In this document: piece by piece, positions 9,066-17,533 of the stretch | Position numbering within the stretch: the stretch's first letter is position 1 | Layout of the letters: each line of letters starts with the position of its first letter | Source of the DNA: an uncultured Clostridiaceae bacterium | GTDB taxonomy: Bacteria > Bacillota > Clostridia > TANB77 > CAG-508 | Direction: 5' to 3' | DNA length: 64,000 nt | Assembly: GCA_947577025.1 (NCBI GenBank) | Contig: CANPTO010000014.1 | Coordinates: forward strand, 1 to 64,000 | Position numbers and translations under genes: made by a program | Notes under the pieces: generated by a model | Database searches by the model: none | Told to the model about the DNA's origin: nothing | Seen by the model: the letters and a program-made list of their open reading frames with translations, nothing else

Positions 9066-9773
9066 ATGAATTTATTAAAAAATAGAAATAGTGTAATAAC
9101 ATATACAGTAAATAGAAAGGATTACTCAAATTTATATATATCAGTGCAAAATGGAGAAGTAATAATTAACGCTCCTTGGTATATGGCAAGTAACCAAATA
9201 CAAAAAATAGTAGAAGAAAAGAAACAATGGATAATAAACAAAATAAATGAATACGAGCAAGTATATGAAACAAGAAAAAGCAAAGAATACTATACAAAGC
9301 TAAAAACAGTAAAAGTATTAGGAATAAACTATGACTTAGCCATAAAATATAAAAATGTAAAAACTCCAAATTTATCTATAGAAGAAGCGAAAATATTAGT
9401 AACACTTCCAAATAAATATAAAAAAATGGAAAATAACCAAATAATAAAAATGTTAATAGAAAAAATGTATAATATGGTATCTAAAAAAGAAATAGAAAAA
9501 GCCATGGAAAAAGCAAGAGTAACTATGCAAATGGCTCCAGAGGACTATGAAATAAAAGATATAAGAGGAATACTAGCAAAATGTGATAACCAAAAAATAA
9601 TCATAAATCCTAATATAGCCATGTATAGTAGAGAAACAATTGAATATATAATTCTACATGAATTCTGCCATTTAAAATATAAAAACCACACAAAATCATT
9701 CTATAATATGGTAAAAACATATATACCAAATTATGAAAAAATAGAAGATGAACTAAAAGGTCAAATATATTAA
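9066..9773 (+). CDS. YgjP-like zinc metallopeptidase (DUF45/M48-like)
   Basis: The 235-residue protein has the gluzincin motif HEFCHLKYKNH near residue 197, in which HExxH binds zinc. An N-terminal beta-rich half carries the family-type segment VIINAPWYMASNQIQKIV. It matches the YgjP/DUF45 family, whose founding E. coli member sits beside a type I restriction enzyme in some genomes but whose role is unsettled. Two ATGs are possible (9060, 9066). The second has proper 8-base spacing from AAGGAG, so it is preferred. The gene stands alone behind its own promoter. Confidence 0.85.
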   Translation: MNLLKNRNSVITYTVNRKDYSNLYISVQNGEVIINAPWYMASNQIQKIVEEKKQWIINKINEYEQVYETRKSKEYYTKLKTVKVLGINYDLAIKYKNVKTPNLSIEEAKILVTLPNKYKKMENNQIIKMLIEKMYNMVSKKEIEKAMEKARVTMQMAPEDYEIKDIRGILAKCDNQKIIINPNIAMYSRETIEYIILHEFCHLKYKNHTKSFYNMVKTYIPNYEKIEDELKGQIY

Positions 9774-9913
9774 ATAGAAATATAAAATGCTGTAAAACAA
9801 ATATAAAAATAACACTGTAAAATAAAAAATAAGGTAATTTTATAAAAGTACAACCACAGCATAGTAAACTATTTAAAAAAATGGAATATAATTATTTCAG
9901 GAGGTATAGAAAT

Positions 9914-10207
9914 ATGGATGGAGTATATCAAACAAGTATAAACACACCAATGGGTAATATTGATGCACGTATAGCATTAAAACAGACAGGAAATATCATA
10001 AATGGAATGGTAGAAATAATGGGTTCAAAAAATCCACTAACACAAGGAAAAGTAAATGGAAATAAATGTTACTTTTCAGGACAAATGAAAAACAATATGC
10101 TTACAATAAAATATGATATAACAGGTGAACTAGTAGGAAACAACTTAAATATCTATGCAAAAACAAATATGGGAGAATTCAAATTACAGGCAAAAAAAGT
10201 AGCTTGA
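9914..10207 (+). CDS. Small beta-rich protein of unknown function
   Basis: The 97-residue product starts at ATG 9914, where AGGAGGTATAGAAAT gives an ideal ribosome site; an earlier in-frame ATG at 9881 has none. The protein is built of short alternating strands with Gly/Asn turns (INTPMGNIDARIAL, GKVNGNKCYFSG, ELVGNNLNIYAKTNMGEFKL), suggesting a small beta-barrel or lipocalin-like fold. No signal peptide is present. It resembles small proteins in other Clostridia that I cannot name. Followed by a terminator. Confidence 0.65.
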   Translation: MDGVYQTSINTPMGNIDARIALKQTGNIINGMVEIMGSKNPLTQGKVNGNKCYFSGQMKNNMLTIKYDITGELVGNNLNIYAKTNMGEFKLQAKKVA

Positions 10208-10254
10208 AATCAATAATTACACAGCACAACCAAAAGCACATTTATGTTACTTTT

Positions 10255-10308
10255 TAAAGAGAAAAGTGATTAGCATTATATGTATAATCTAACCACTTTT
10301 TTCTTTAA
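10255..10308 (+). terminator. Terminator after the 97-residue protein gene
   Basis: TAAAGAGAAAAGTG-ATTAG pairs with CTAA-CCACTTTTTTCTTTA, giving a long stem rich in A on the 5' side and T on the 3' side. Confidence 0.65.
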
Positions 10309-10374
10309 AAATATAAAATAGAACCCTTTATTACCAAGAAAAGAAATAATATTATATAAGAATATTTAGACAAC

Positions 10375-10449
10375 TGGCTGGGGTGGTAGGATTCGAACCT
10401 ACGCATCGATGGGTCAGAGCCATCTGCCTTACCGCTTGGCTACACCCCA
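10375..10449 (-). tRNA. tRNA-Gln (anticodon CUG)
   Basis: Read on the minus strand, the 75-base gene starts TGGGGTGTAGCC. It has the acceptor pair TGGGGTG/CACCCCA, a discriminator G and an encoded CCA. The anticodon stem GATGG/CCATC encloses the loop CTCTGAC, which gives anticodon CUG (reads CAG). The T arm GTAGGTTCGAATCCTAC is standard. Adjacent genes are on the plus strand, so it is a stand-alone transcript. Confidence 0.93.
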
Positions 10450-10639
10450 ATATATAAAATATTATAAAAATTAAAAACTAAAAAATGTAAGTACTTAATA
10501 AATAAATCAATAACACAATTATAATAACACAAATAAATATAAAAATCCAGTATAAAAAGCCATTTTTTAATAATATATGTAATATTATTAAAAATATGGA
10601 AATAATATAATTAAAATTTGAAAAAAGGAGAATATAAAA

Positions 10640-11909
10640 GTGAAAGATTATTTAGGTATTGAAAGTATAAAAGCATTAGAAGTTTTTGATTCAAGGGGAA
10701 ATCCAACAGTTCAAGTAGAAGTAGTTACACGGAGGAGGGTTTAGTGGTATAGCCCTTGTACCATCAGGGGCGTCAACAGGAAGCTTTGAAGCAGTAGAAT
10801 TACGTGATGGAGATGAAGACAGACTAAGCGGAAAAGGAGTTACCAAAGCAGTAAAAAATGTAAACAATAAAATAGCAAAAGCGTTAACTGGAATGAATGT
10901 ATATAATCAAGCACAAATAGATAATAAACTAATAGAATTAGATGGAACAGAAAACAAAAGTATATTAGGTGCAAATGCAACATTAGGAGTATCAATTGCA
11001 GTAGCAAGAGCAGCGGCAAATTCGTTAGGAATGTGTCTATATAGTTATTTAGGGGGAATAAATGCAAAAGAACTTCCAATTCCAATGATGAATATATTAA
11101 ATGGAGGGAAACACTCAGACAATAATATAAGCATTCAAGAATTCATGATAATGCCAATAGGAGCAGAAACATTTAGACAAAGGATGGAAATGGGAGTAGA
11201 AGTATATCATACACTAAAAAAAGTATTAAAATCAAAAGGTTATAGTACAGCAGTAGGTGATGAAGGAGGATTTGCTCCAAATTTAAGTGGAGAAGAAGAA
11301 GCAATACAAATAATACTAGAAGCAATAGAAAAAGCAGGATATATTCCAGGAGAAGACATAGCATTAAGCTTAGATATAGCAGCAACAGAAATGTGGGATG
11401 AAGCCAAAAAAATAGGAAAAGAAGGATATTATTTCTGGAAAAAAGATATATTCAAAGAAAAAGAAGAAATGATAGATTATATTATAGAGCTTACAAATAA
11501 ATACCCTATAATATCAGTAGAAGATGCATTAGCAGAAAATGACTGGGCTTCATGGAGACTATTAACAGAAAAAATGAGAAAAGATGTACAACTAGTTGGA
11601 GATGATTTATTTGTAACAAATAAAAGAAGATTATTAAATGGAATAAATAAAGGTGTTGCAAACGCAATACTAATAAAGCCAAACCAAATAGGAACACTAA
11701 CAGAAACATTAGACTGCATAGAATTAGCAAAAAGGAATGGATATAAAACAATAATTTCGCATCGTTCAGGAGAAACTGAAGATACAACAATAGCAGACAT
11801 AGCAGTAGCAACAAATGCTATGCAAATAAAAACAGGGGCGCCATGTAGAACAGATAGAGTAGCAAAATACAACAGATTACTAAATATAGAAGAAGAGTTA
11901 GGAGAATAA
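10640..11909 (+). CDS. eno: Enolase, interrupted by a +1 shift at CGG
   Basis: Enolase dehydrates 2-phosphoglycerate to phosphoenolpyruvate and is essential for glycolysis; pyk lies 2 kb upstream. Translation starts at GTG 10640 (AAGGAG, 10-base spacing) with [20 protein letters not shown], the exact family N-terminus. At codon 31 (CGG, 10730-10732) the straight frame stops three codons later. Dropping C10730 gives [19 protein letters not shown] and the rest of a complete enolase: [60 protein letters not shown] and the final [17 protein letters not shown]. The corrected length is about 422 residues. With the frame broken at codon 31 there would be no functional product. The later in-frame ATG at 10893 lacks the N-terminal domain and the substrate-loop Ser. 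Confidence 0.97.
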
Positions 11910-11955
11910 TAAAAATATGTAAAATTAATCTCATAAAAGTGATAGTTCAATTGTT

Positions 11956-12006
11956 AAAAAAATAGAGTATATTTTACCATATAGTGGTTTAATATACTCT
12001 ATTTTT
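11956..12006. terminator. Terminator after eno, possibly shared with the convergent gene
   Basis: AAAAATAGAGTATATT pairs with AATATACTCTATTTTT around a 19-base loop. A-run and T-run flanks make it usable from both strands. Confidence 0.75.
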
Positions 12007-12107
12007 AAAAGTTGTACTTAAAATCTCTTAAAATATTAGTTTTAGAATAGTCTCTTCATATATTATATATATTAAGCAGTGATTAATTCAAAAGTATTTC
12101 TAAAAAA

Positions 12108-13586
12108 TTATTTTATATCCTTACCCTTAAAGTATAACCTTAATCCTATAACTATAGAGGTTATTAACGCTGCTGAAATAATAACAATACCTAAAATAGT
12201 TGCACCAGTTTGAGGTATTGGGTCAGGAGCTACGGTGTCATCCTTTGGAGGCTCTGGCTTAGGTTCTGGCTCTGGGTCAGGTTTTGGTTCTGGTTCAGGT
12301 TCAGGTAAAGTAACTTTAACTTTTGGAGTAACATCAGAAGATATTACTTTTTTTGAGTCATTATCATTTAAAACTTTATCAGTAGTTATATCAACCTTTT
12401 CATTTGTATCTAATATAACACCATCAATCTCATCATTGATATTATCTTTTAAAGTCAATTTATATGAAAGTGTAGCACTTTCTTCATAACCTAATTTATC
12501 AATATGCCAAACTATTCTATTATTTTGTAAATCAATATCCTCAGAAACAGTACCTATGCCTGGTCTTTCTACATATTCAAAATTGAAATTATCTATTATT
12601 TCTTGTGGAAAATAATCATAAATATCAATATCAGTTAAAATATCATCTAAAGGAGCAATTAACTGATTTAAAATTACAGTAGAAACAGTTTCTTCAATTT
12701 CACTATCTGTAATATAATAAAACTTTCCAACAGTAGGCTTTTCAGGAGTTCCAAAAACTTCTTCTGCTAAAGCTTTATATGTTTTATTTGTTTGCATAGT
12801 CTCAACATCTTCATTAACACCAGTCATCATAGATAAAATTTGAATTCCATCATTATTTAATTTAGTCAAAGCATTTTTGGTATTAATTGAGGTTTGACCA
12901 GAATATAATATTTTATTACTTCCAAGTGAAATATTAGGAACACCATCTGTTAATAAAATAATAAATTCATTTTCACAATTTCCAGTAAATTGTTCGCCAG
13001 CAAGAGTAATACCAGCTTCAATATTAGTTCTTGCACCAACAGAACTTGAAGGATCAGAATGTTCTATACGGTCAAAAAAGTCATCACAAATTTCTGTTAT
13101 GGAATTAAGAACAACATCTCTAGAATTAGTTAAGCCTGTTCTCAAGGTAGCATCTGTAATTGTACCTTCATTTGTACCAGTAGAAAAACTAACAACACTA
13201 AGTTTAACAGTATCTAACTTTAAAAGTTCAGTTGCAAGAACTTTAGCAGAATCAGCAACAGCTTCCATTCTAGAGCCACCAGTAGCAATAGTATCTTTCA
13301 TACTTTTAGAGTCATCAATAACAAGAACTATTTCACTTGGTTTATCTAAAGGTAAAGTAGCAGTGTTACTTACTTTTAAACCTATAGTTACCTCCTTCTT
13401 TTCTAAGTCGTAATCAATAATTTTCTTTTCAAATACAGCTTTATCTGTAATATTAATTGTACATACATTATTTTCTACTATTTCAAAAGTAGCTTTTTCA
13501 GAGCTAACAATAGTAGCTAAAACACTTGTAGAAAGTACAACAAATAATAATAAAAATATAAAACTTATTTTCTTTAGTAATTTCAT
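12108..13586 (-). CDS. Surface-anchored von Willebrand factor A protein
   Basis: This 492-residue protein is built for the cell surface. It has a signal peptide (residues 1-24, ending STSVLA) and a vWA domain with the metal-site motif DDSKS (residues 91-95), NIEAGI and LLTDGVPN. A beta-rich region follows (about 310-430) that resembles a Cna-like or DUF11-like repeat. Next is a Pro/Glu/Lys/Asp repeat wall-spanning segment, then a sorting signal IPQTG, a hydrophobic helix and a basic tail. The IPQTG is a variant of LPXTG, so sortase attachment is likely. vWA proteins of this kind bind host or matrix ligands or form pilus tips; the ligand here is unknown. Transcribed alone on the minus strand. 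Confidence 0.88.
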   Translation of the reverse strand: MKLLKKISFIFLLLFVVLSTSVLATIVSSEKATFEIVENNVCTINITDKAVFEKKIIDYDLEKKEVTIGLKVSNTATLPLDKPSEIVLVIDDSKSMKDTIATGGSRMEAVADSAKVLATELLKLDTVKLSVVSFSTGTNEGTITDATLRTGLTNSRDVVLNSITEICDDFFDRIEHSDPSSSVGARTNIEAGITLAGEQFTGNCENEFIILLTDGVPNISLGSNKILYSGQTSINTKNALTKLNNDGIQILSMMTGVNEDVETMQTNKTYKALAEEVFGTPEKPTVGKFYYITDSEIEETVSTVILNQLIAPLDDILTDIDIYDYFPQEIIDNFNFEYVERPGIGTVSEDIDLQNNRIVWHIDKLGYEESATLSYKLTLKDNINDEIDGVILDTNEKVDITTDKVLNDNDSKKVISSDVTPKVKVTLPEPEPEPKPDPEPEPKPEPPKDDTVAPDPIPQTGATILGIVIISAALITSIVIGLRLYFKGKDIK

Positions 13587-13758
13587 AATTTTTCAATTCC
13601 CTTCTATAAAAACAATTCTTTCTACTTAATTATATTATAAGTAAATACAATTTTCAATATATTAATAAAAATGAAATAAAATTGTAATATTTTATAGAAA
13701 AAAGCAAATTTTTGTGATAATATAGTAAACACAAAATAAAAACTGAAAGGAAAATAAA

Positions 13759-14400
13759 ATGAAAAATATAATAGGAATAATAGTATCATATATATTTATA
13801 ATAGCAGTAATAATATTAGCAAAATTCTTCAAAAAATATGGAGAAGAAGCGAGTAGAAAATTTATACATATAGTACTTTCAAACTGGTGGTTTATAGCAA
13901 TGTACTTTTATAGTAATGCATTTTGGGCCTCTTTAGTACCAATAAGTTTTGTAATAATAAACTATATTTCGTATAAGAAAAATATAATATCAGTAATGGA
14001 AAGAAAAGAACAAGAAGGGTTAGGAACAGTGTATTATGCAATTTCACTACTAATAATAGTAATATTAACATTTGGAATTAACCAAAAAACACAAATAGGT
14101 TTATGTAGTATACTAATAATGGGATATGGAGATGGTTTAGCATCAATAATAGGAAAAGCAATAAGAAGTTATGAATACAAAATAGGAAATACCAAAAAGA
14201 CATTAGCAGGAACACTAACAATGTTCATAGTAACATTTATAATACTATCAATACTTTTATATGTAACAAAAGTAAATTTATGGTTAATAAAAACTATAAT
14301 CATATCAATAGTAGTTACAATAATAGAGGCAATATCAATAAAAGGAACAGACAATTTAAGTGTACCAATAGCAACATGTTTAATGTTACTATGTGTTTAA
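13759..14400 (+). CDS. Membrane lipid kinase of the DGK1/SEC59/phytol kinase-like family
   Basis: The product has 213 residues with about seven hydrophobic helices. Family landmarks are RKFIHI (residues 34-39), GYGDGLASIIGK (about 121-132), KKTLAGTLTMF and GTDNLSVP near the C-terminus. These match CTP-dependent polyprenol, diacylglycerol and phytol kinases and related phosphatidate cytidylyltransferase-like proteins, which phosphorylate a membrane isoprenoid or lipid alcohol. dxs, the first enzyme of isoprenoid synthesis, is the next gene, which supports an isoprenoid-alcohol substrate by context only. ATG 13759 follows GAAAGGAAAATAAA. Confidence 0.75.
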   Translation: MKNIIGIIVSYIFIIAVIILAKFFKKYGEEASRKFIHIVLSNWWFIAMYFYSNAFWASLVPISFVIINYISYKKNIISVMERKEQEGLGTVYYAISLLIIVILTFGINQKTQIGLCSILIMGYGDGLASIIGKAIRSYEYKIGNTKKTLAGTLTMFIVTFIILSILLYVTKVNLWLIKTIIISIVVTIIEAISIKGTDNLSVPIATCLMLLCV

Positions 14401-14619
14401 TCATTTAATGAATAACAAAAATAATATTTAAGCTAAATATATAAGTAAAAATAATAATATATAAAAGCAACTTATAACTTAAACCATAAATTAAAAATAG
14501 AGAAGAAAGGGGAGCAGAAGTCGATACTATTAACACAAAAAGAAACATTAATATACTTTGTTTATTTTAACACACTTTCTTAAATTAATAGTATTGCCAA
14601 AAGCTAAAAATAAATAAAA

Positions 14620-16446
14620 ATGGATAATATATTAGATAAAGTAAATACACCAAAAGAACTAAAAAAGCTAAATATAAAAGAAAAAGAGCAGTTAGCGAAT
14701 GAAATAAGGGAAAAAGTAATAAATACAGTATCAAAAACAGGTGGGCATTTAGCATCAAACTTAGGTATTACAGAACTTACAATAGCATTACATAGTGTTT
14801 TTAATACTCCAGAAGACAAAATAGTATGGGATGTAGGCCATCAAACATATGTACATAAAATATTAACAGGAAGAAAAGATAAGATGAATACATTAAGGCA
14901 ATTAGGAGGAATATCAGGTTTTCCAAAAATAAAAGAGTCAGAATATGATAGCTTTGACACAGGTCACAGTAGTACATCAATATCAGTAGCACTTGGTATG
15001 GCAAGAGCAAGAGATATAAAAGGTGAAAAAAATAATGTACTAGCAGTAATTGGAGATGGAGCGTTAACAGGAGGTATGGCACTAGAGGCATTAAATGATG
15101 CAGGAAATAGTAAAACAAGATTAATAGTAGTATTAAATGACAATGAAATGAGTATATCAAAAAATGTAGGAGGAATTTCTCAATTTTTAACTAAACTAAG
15201 AACAAGAAAATTTTATAAAAAATCTAATAATAGTATAAGAAAAGCACTAGAAAAAGCACCAAAAGTAGGAACTAAAATTATAAGAGTAGCCAGAAGAGTA
15301 AAATATAGTTTAAAACAATTATTTTTACCAAATATGTTTTTTGAAGATTTAGGTTTTAAATACTTAGGACCAGTAGATGGACATGATATAGAAAGACTAG
15401 AATGGATTTTAGGTCTAGCAAAAAAAGAACAAGGACCAGTACTTATACACGCCATCACTAAAAAAGGAAAAGGTTATAAGCCAGCAGAAGAAAATCCAGA
15501 TAGATTTCATGCAACAGGAAGTTTTGAAATAGAAACTGGAAAATCAAAAAAAGAAAAGAAAAAAGACTATTCAGCAGTATTTGGAGAAAAATTAGTAGAG
15601 TTAGCAAAAGAAAACGAAAAAATAGTAGCAATAACAGCAGCAATGACAGATGGAACAGGATTAAAAGAATTTAAGGAAAAATATCCTAACAGATTTTTCG
15701 ATGTAGGGATAGCAGAACAACATGCAGTTAGTTTAGCAGCAGGAATGGCAAAAGAAGGCTTAAAACCAGTAGTACCAATATATTCATCATTCTACCAAAG
15801 AGCATATGACCAAGTAATACATGACATATGTATAGAAAGCCTGCCAGTGGTAATGTGTGTAGATAGAGCAGGAATTGTAGGTCAAGATGGTGAAACACAT
15901 CAAGGTCTACTAGACCTAGCGTTCTTTAATATAGTACCTAACCTAACAATAATGGCACCAAAAGATTTCAAAGAATTAGAAGATATGTTAGAATATGCTA
16001 TAACTTTAAACTCACCAGTAGTAATAAGATACCCAAGAGGTGGAGAAAACGAAAAAGTAAAATTTGAAAAACATGAAGAAATAAAACAAGGAAAAGCAGA
16101 AACAATAAAAGAAGGAAGAGATATAAGCATAATAGGGGTAGGAAAAATGGTAGCAAAAGGTATGGAAATGGCAGAAAAATTAGAAAAACAAGGAAAAAGT
16201 GTAGAACTAATAAATGCAAGATTTTTAAAACCATTTGATGAAGAAAAAATAATACAAACAATTACAAAAACAAAAAATGTTATAACAATAGAAGATGGAA
16301 GTGTAGTAGGTGGATTAGCTACAAAAATAAAAGAGGTAATTGCAGAAAACAAATTAGAAAATGTGGAATTAAAATGTTATGCTTATCCAGACAAATTCAT
16401 AGAGGCAGGAAATGTTTCAGAACTAGAGGAAAAATATTTGTTTTAG
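14620..16446 (+). CDS. dxs: 1-deoxy-D-xylulose-5-phosphate synthase
   Basis: Dxs condenses pyruvate and glyceraldehyde-3-phosphate with thiamine diphosphate, opening the MEP isoprenoid pathway and feeding thiamine and pyridoxal synthesis. The protein has 608 residues. Visible motifs are GHLASNLGITELTIALH, DVGHQTYVHKILTGR and the ThDP-binding GDGALTGGMALEALNDAG with NDNEMSISKNVGG. The second half has FDVGIAEQHAV and HDICIESLPVVM. No convincing ribosome site precedes ATG 14620; the leader is A-rich only, which is odd for this genome. The upstream region contains separated ATACTATTAA / TTAATAGTAT arms (about 14524 and 14585) that could fold. Confidence 0.96.
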   Translation: MDNILDKVNTPKELKKLNIKEKEQLANEIREKVINTVSKTGGHLASNLGITELTIALHSVFNTPEDKIVWDVGHQTYVHKILTGRKDKMNTLRQLGGISGFPKIKESEYDSFDTGHSSTSISVALGMARARDIKGEKNNVLAVIGDGALTGGMALEALNDAGNSKTRLIVVLNDNEMSISKNVGGISQFLTKLRTRKFYKKSNNSIRKALEKAPKVGTKIIRVARRVKYSLKQLFLPNMFFEDLGFKYLGPVDGHDIERLEWILGLAKKEQGPVLIHAITKKGKGYKPAEENPDRFHATGSFEIETGKSKKEKKKDYSAVFGEKLVELAKENEKIVAITAAMTDGTGLKEFKEKYPNRFFDVGIAEQHAVSLAAGMAKEGLKPVVPIYSSFYQRAYDQVIHDICIESLPVVMCVDRAGIVGQDGETHQGLLDLAFFNIVPNLTIMAPKDFKELEDMLEYAITLNSPVVIRYPRGGENEKVKFEKHEEIKQGKAETIKEGRDISIIGVGKMVAKGMEMAEKLEKQGKSVELINARFLKPFDEEKIIQTITKTKNVITIEDGSVVGGLATKIKEVIAENKLENVELKCYAYPDKFIEAGNVSELEEKYLF

Positions 16447-16450
16447 TTCA

Positions 16451-16545
16451 CATTAGGGACGTTTCCTCTTGGGATATCTGTCCCTTTTGGGAATATTAAA
16501 ATATAATATGCAAGGGTCGTCGCCATCAGCGACCCCAATAACATT
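16451..16545 (+). repeat. Family A repeat copy 2 followed by a family C block
   Basis: AGGGACGTTTCCTCTTGGGA then TATCTGTCCCTTTTGGGA reproduces the element at 590-637. It is followed by GCAAGGGTCGTCGCCATC-AGCGACCCC, whose GGGTCG/CGACCC arms pair, resembling the block at 2307-2340. Confidence 0.7.
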
Positions 16546-16597
16546 AAATCATTAAATGAAAATTACAATAAATATAAAATAAAAATTTGGAGAAAAC

Positions 16598-17398
16598 ATG
16601 GATAGAACAGTAATAAATAAATACAAAAATGAAAAAGATAGATTGTTAATATCAAAACTAATAGATAAAATAAGGTTTTGTGAAACTAAAAACAAAATTC
16701 AAACCACAGATTTTTTAGATGAAATGGAACAAAAGCTATTAGAGAACTTCTTGAAATCACAGAAAATATCTAATTACTTTTATACAGGTGGATTTGAAGA
16801 AGCGGAAAGAAAAATATTAGTAATATATCCAGAAAAATTAGAAAATATTATAACTAATATAAATTTGAATGAATACATAAATTCTGTACGAATAGAATTA
16901 CCAAATGAAATGCATGGAGAATATTCACATAAAAATTATTTGGGTGGATTAATGAAATTAGGGATATCAAGAGAAAAAATAGGAGATATTTTAGTAGATG
17001 AAAGCGGAGCAGATATTTTGGTTATTCCAGAGATGTTAAAATTTTTAATTATAAATATTCCTAGTTTAACGAGATTTAGCAAATCAAAAATAGAGCAAAT
17101 AAATTTAGAAAACTTGAAAAAAATAGAGATAAAAATACAAACCATAAAAATAACGGTTGCCTCAATGAGATTAGACAACATAGTTTCAGAACTTGCAAAA
17201 TGTTCAAGAGTAAAATCAAATGAATTATTAGCACAAGAAAGAGTATTATTAAACCATGAAATAGTAGAAAAATCTTCAAAAGAAGTAAAAGAAAATGATA
17301 CTATAACAATTCGAGGGAGAGGAAGGTTTATAATAAAAAACGTAGTGGGAAACAGTAGAAAAGGAAGATTATTCATAGAAGTAGAAAAATTCATATAA
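16598..17398 (+). CDS. YlmH-like S4-domain RNA-binding protein
   Basis: The 266-residue protein has the YlmH layout. The N-terminal region is helical, followed by a central domain (GGFEEAERKILVIYPE, then GGLMKLGISREKIGDILV). The C-terminal S4 RNA-binding domain spans about residues 185-250 (MRLDNIVSELAKCSRVKSNELL, NDTITIRGRGRF). YlmH homologues bind ribosomal or peptidyl-tRNA complexes and have been linked to rescue of stalled 50S subunits and to the division cluster. Here it is away from any division cluster. The start follows TTGGAGAAAACATG. Confident at family level. Confidence 0.88.
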   Translation: MDRTVINKYKNEKDRLLISKLIDKIRFCETKNKIQTTDFLDEMEQKLLENFLKSQKISNYFYTGGFEEAERKILVIYPEKLENIITNINLNEYINSVRIELPNEMHGEYSHKNYLGGLMKLGISREKIGDILVDESGADILVIPEMLKFLIINIPSLTRFSKSKIEQINLENLKKIEIKIQTIKITVASMRLDNIVSELAKCSRVKSNELLAQERVLLNHEIVEKSSKEVKENDTITIRGRGRFIIKNVVGNSRKGRLFIEVEKFI

Positions 17399-17471
17399 AC
17401 TAAAGCTTAAAGGCTATTTTTCTATTGATTTTAAAAATACTATATGTTAAAATACCAATATAAATAAGGTT

Positions 17472-17516
17472 TCCAAAAGTGACAGATACCCCAAAAGGAA
17501 ACGTCCCCAATGGGAA
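17472..17516 (-). repeat. Intergenic repeat family A, copy 3, abutting lepA
   Basis: The inverse of the element at 590-637: TCCAAAAGTGACAGATACCC then CAAAAGGAAACGTCCCCA. Its last bases create an ATG (17510) in frame with lepA, immediately before the likely native ribosome site TAAGGAG (17518-17524). Confidence 0.75.
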
Positions 17517-17533
17517 GTAAGGAGAAAACAAAA

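Noticed and set aside
10893..11909. A short enolase starting at ATG 10893
   Set aside because: It would lack the N-terminal domain, there is no ribosome site, and the missing part is encoded intact upstream in the other frame.
16451..17516. A composite transposon bracketed by inverted family A repeats
   Set aside because: No transposase lies between them, only a housekeeping-like gene, and a third copy occurs alone at 590. They are scattered repeats.
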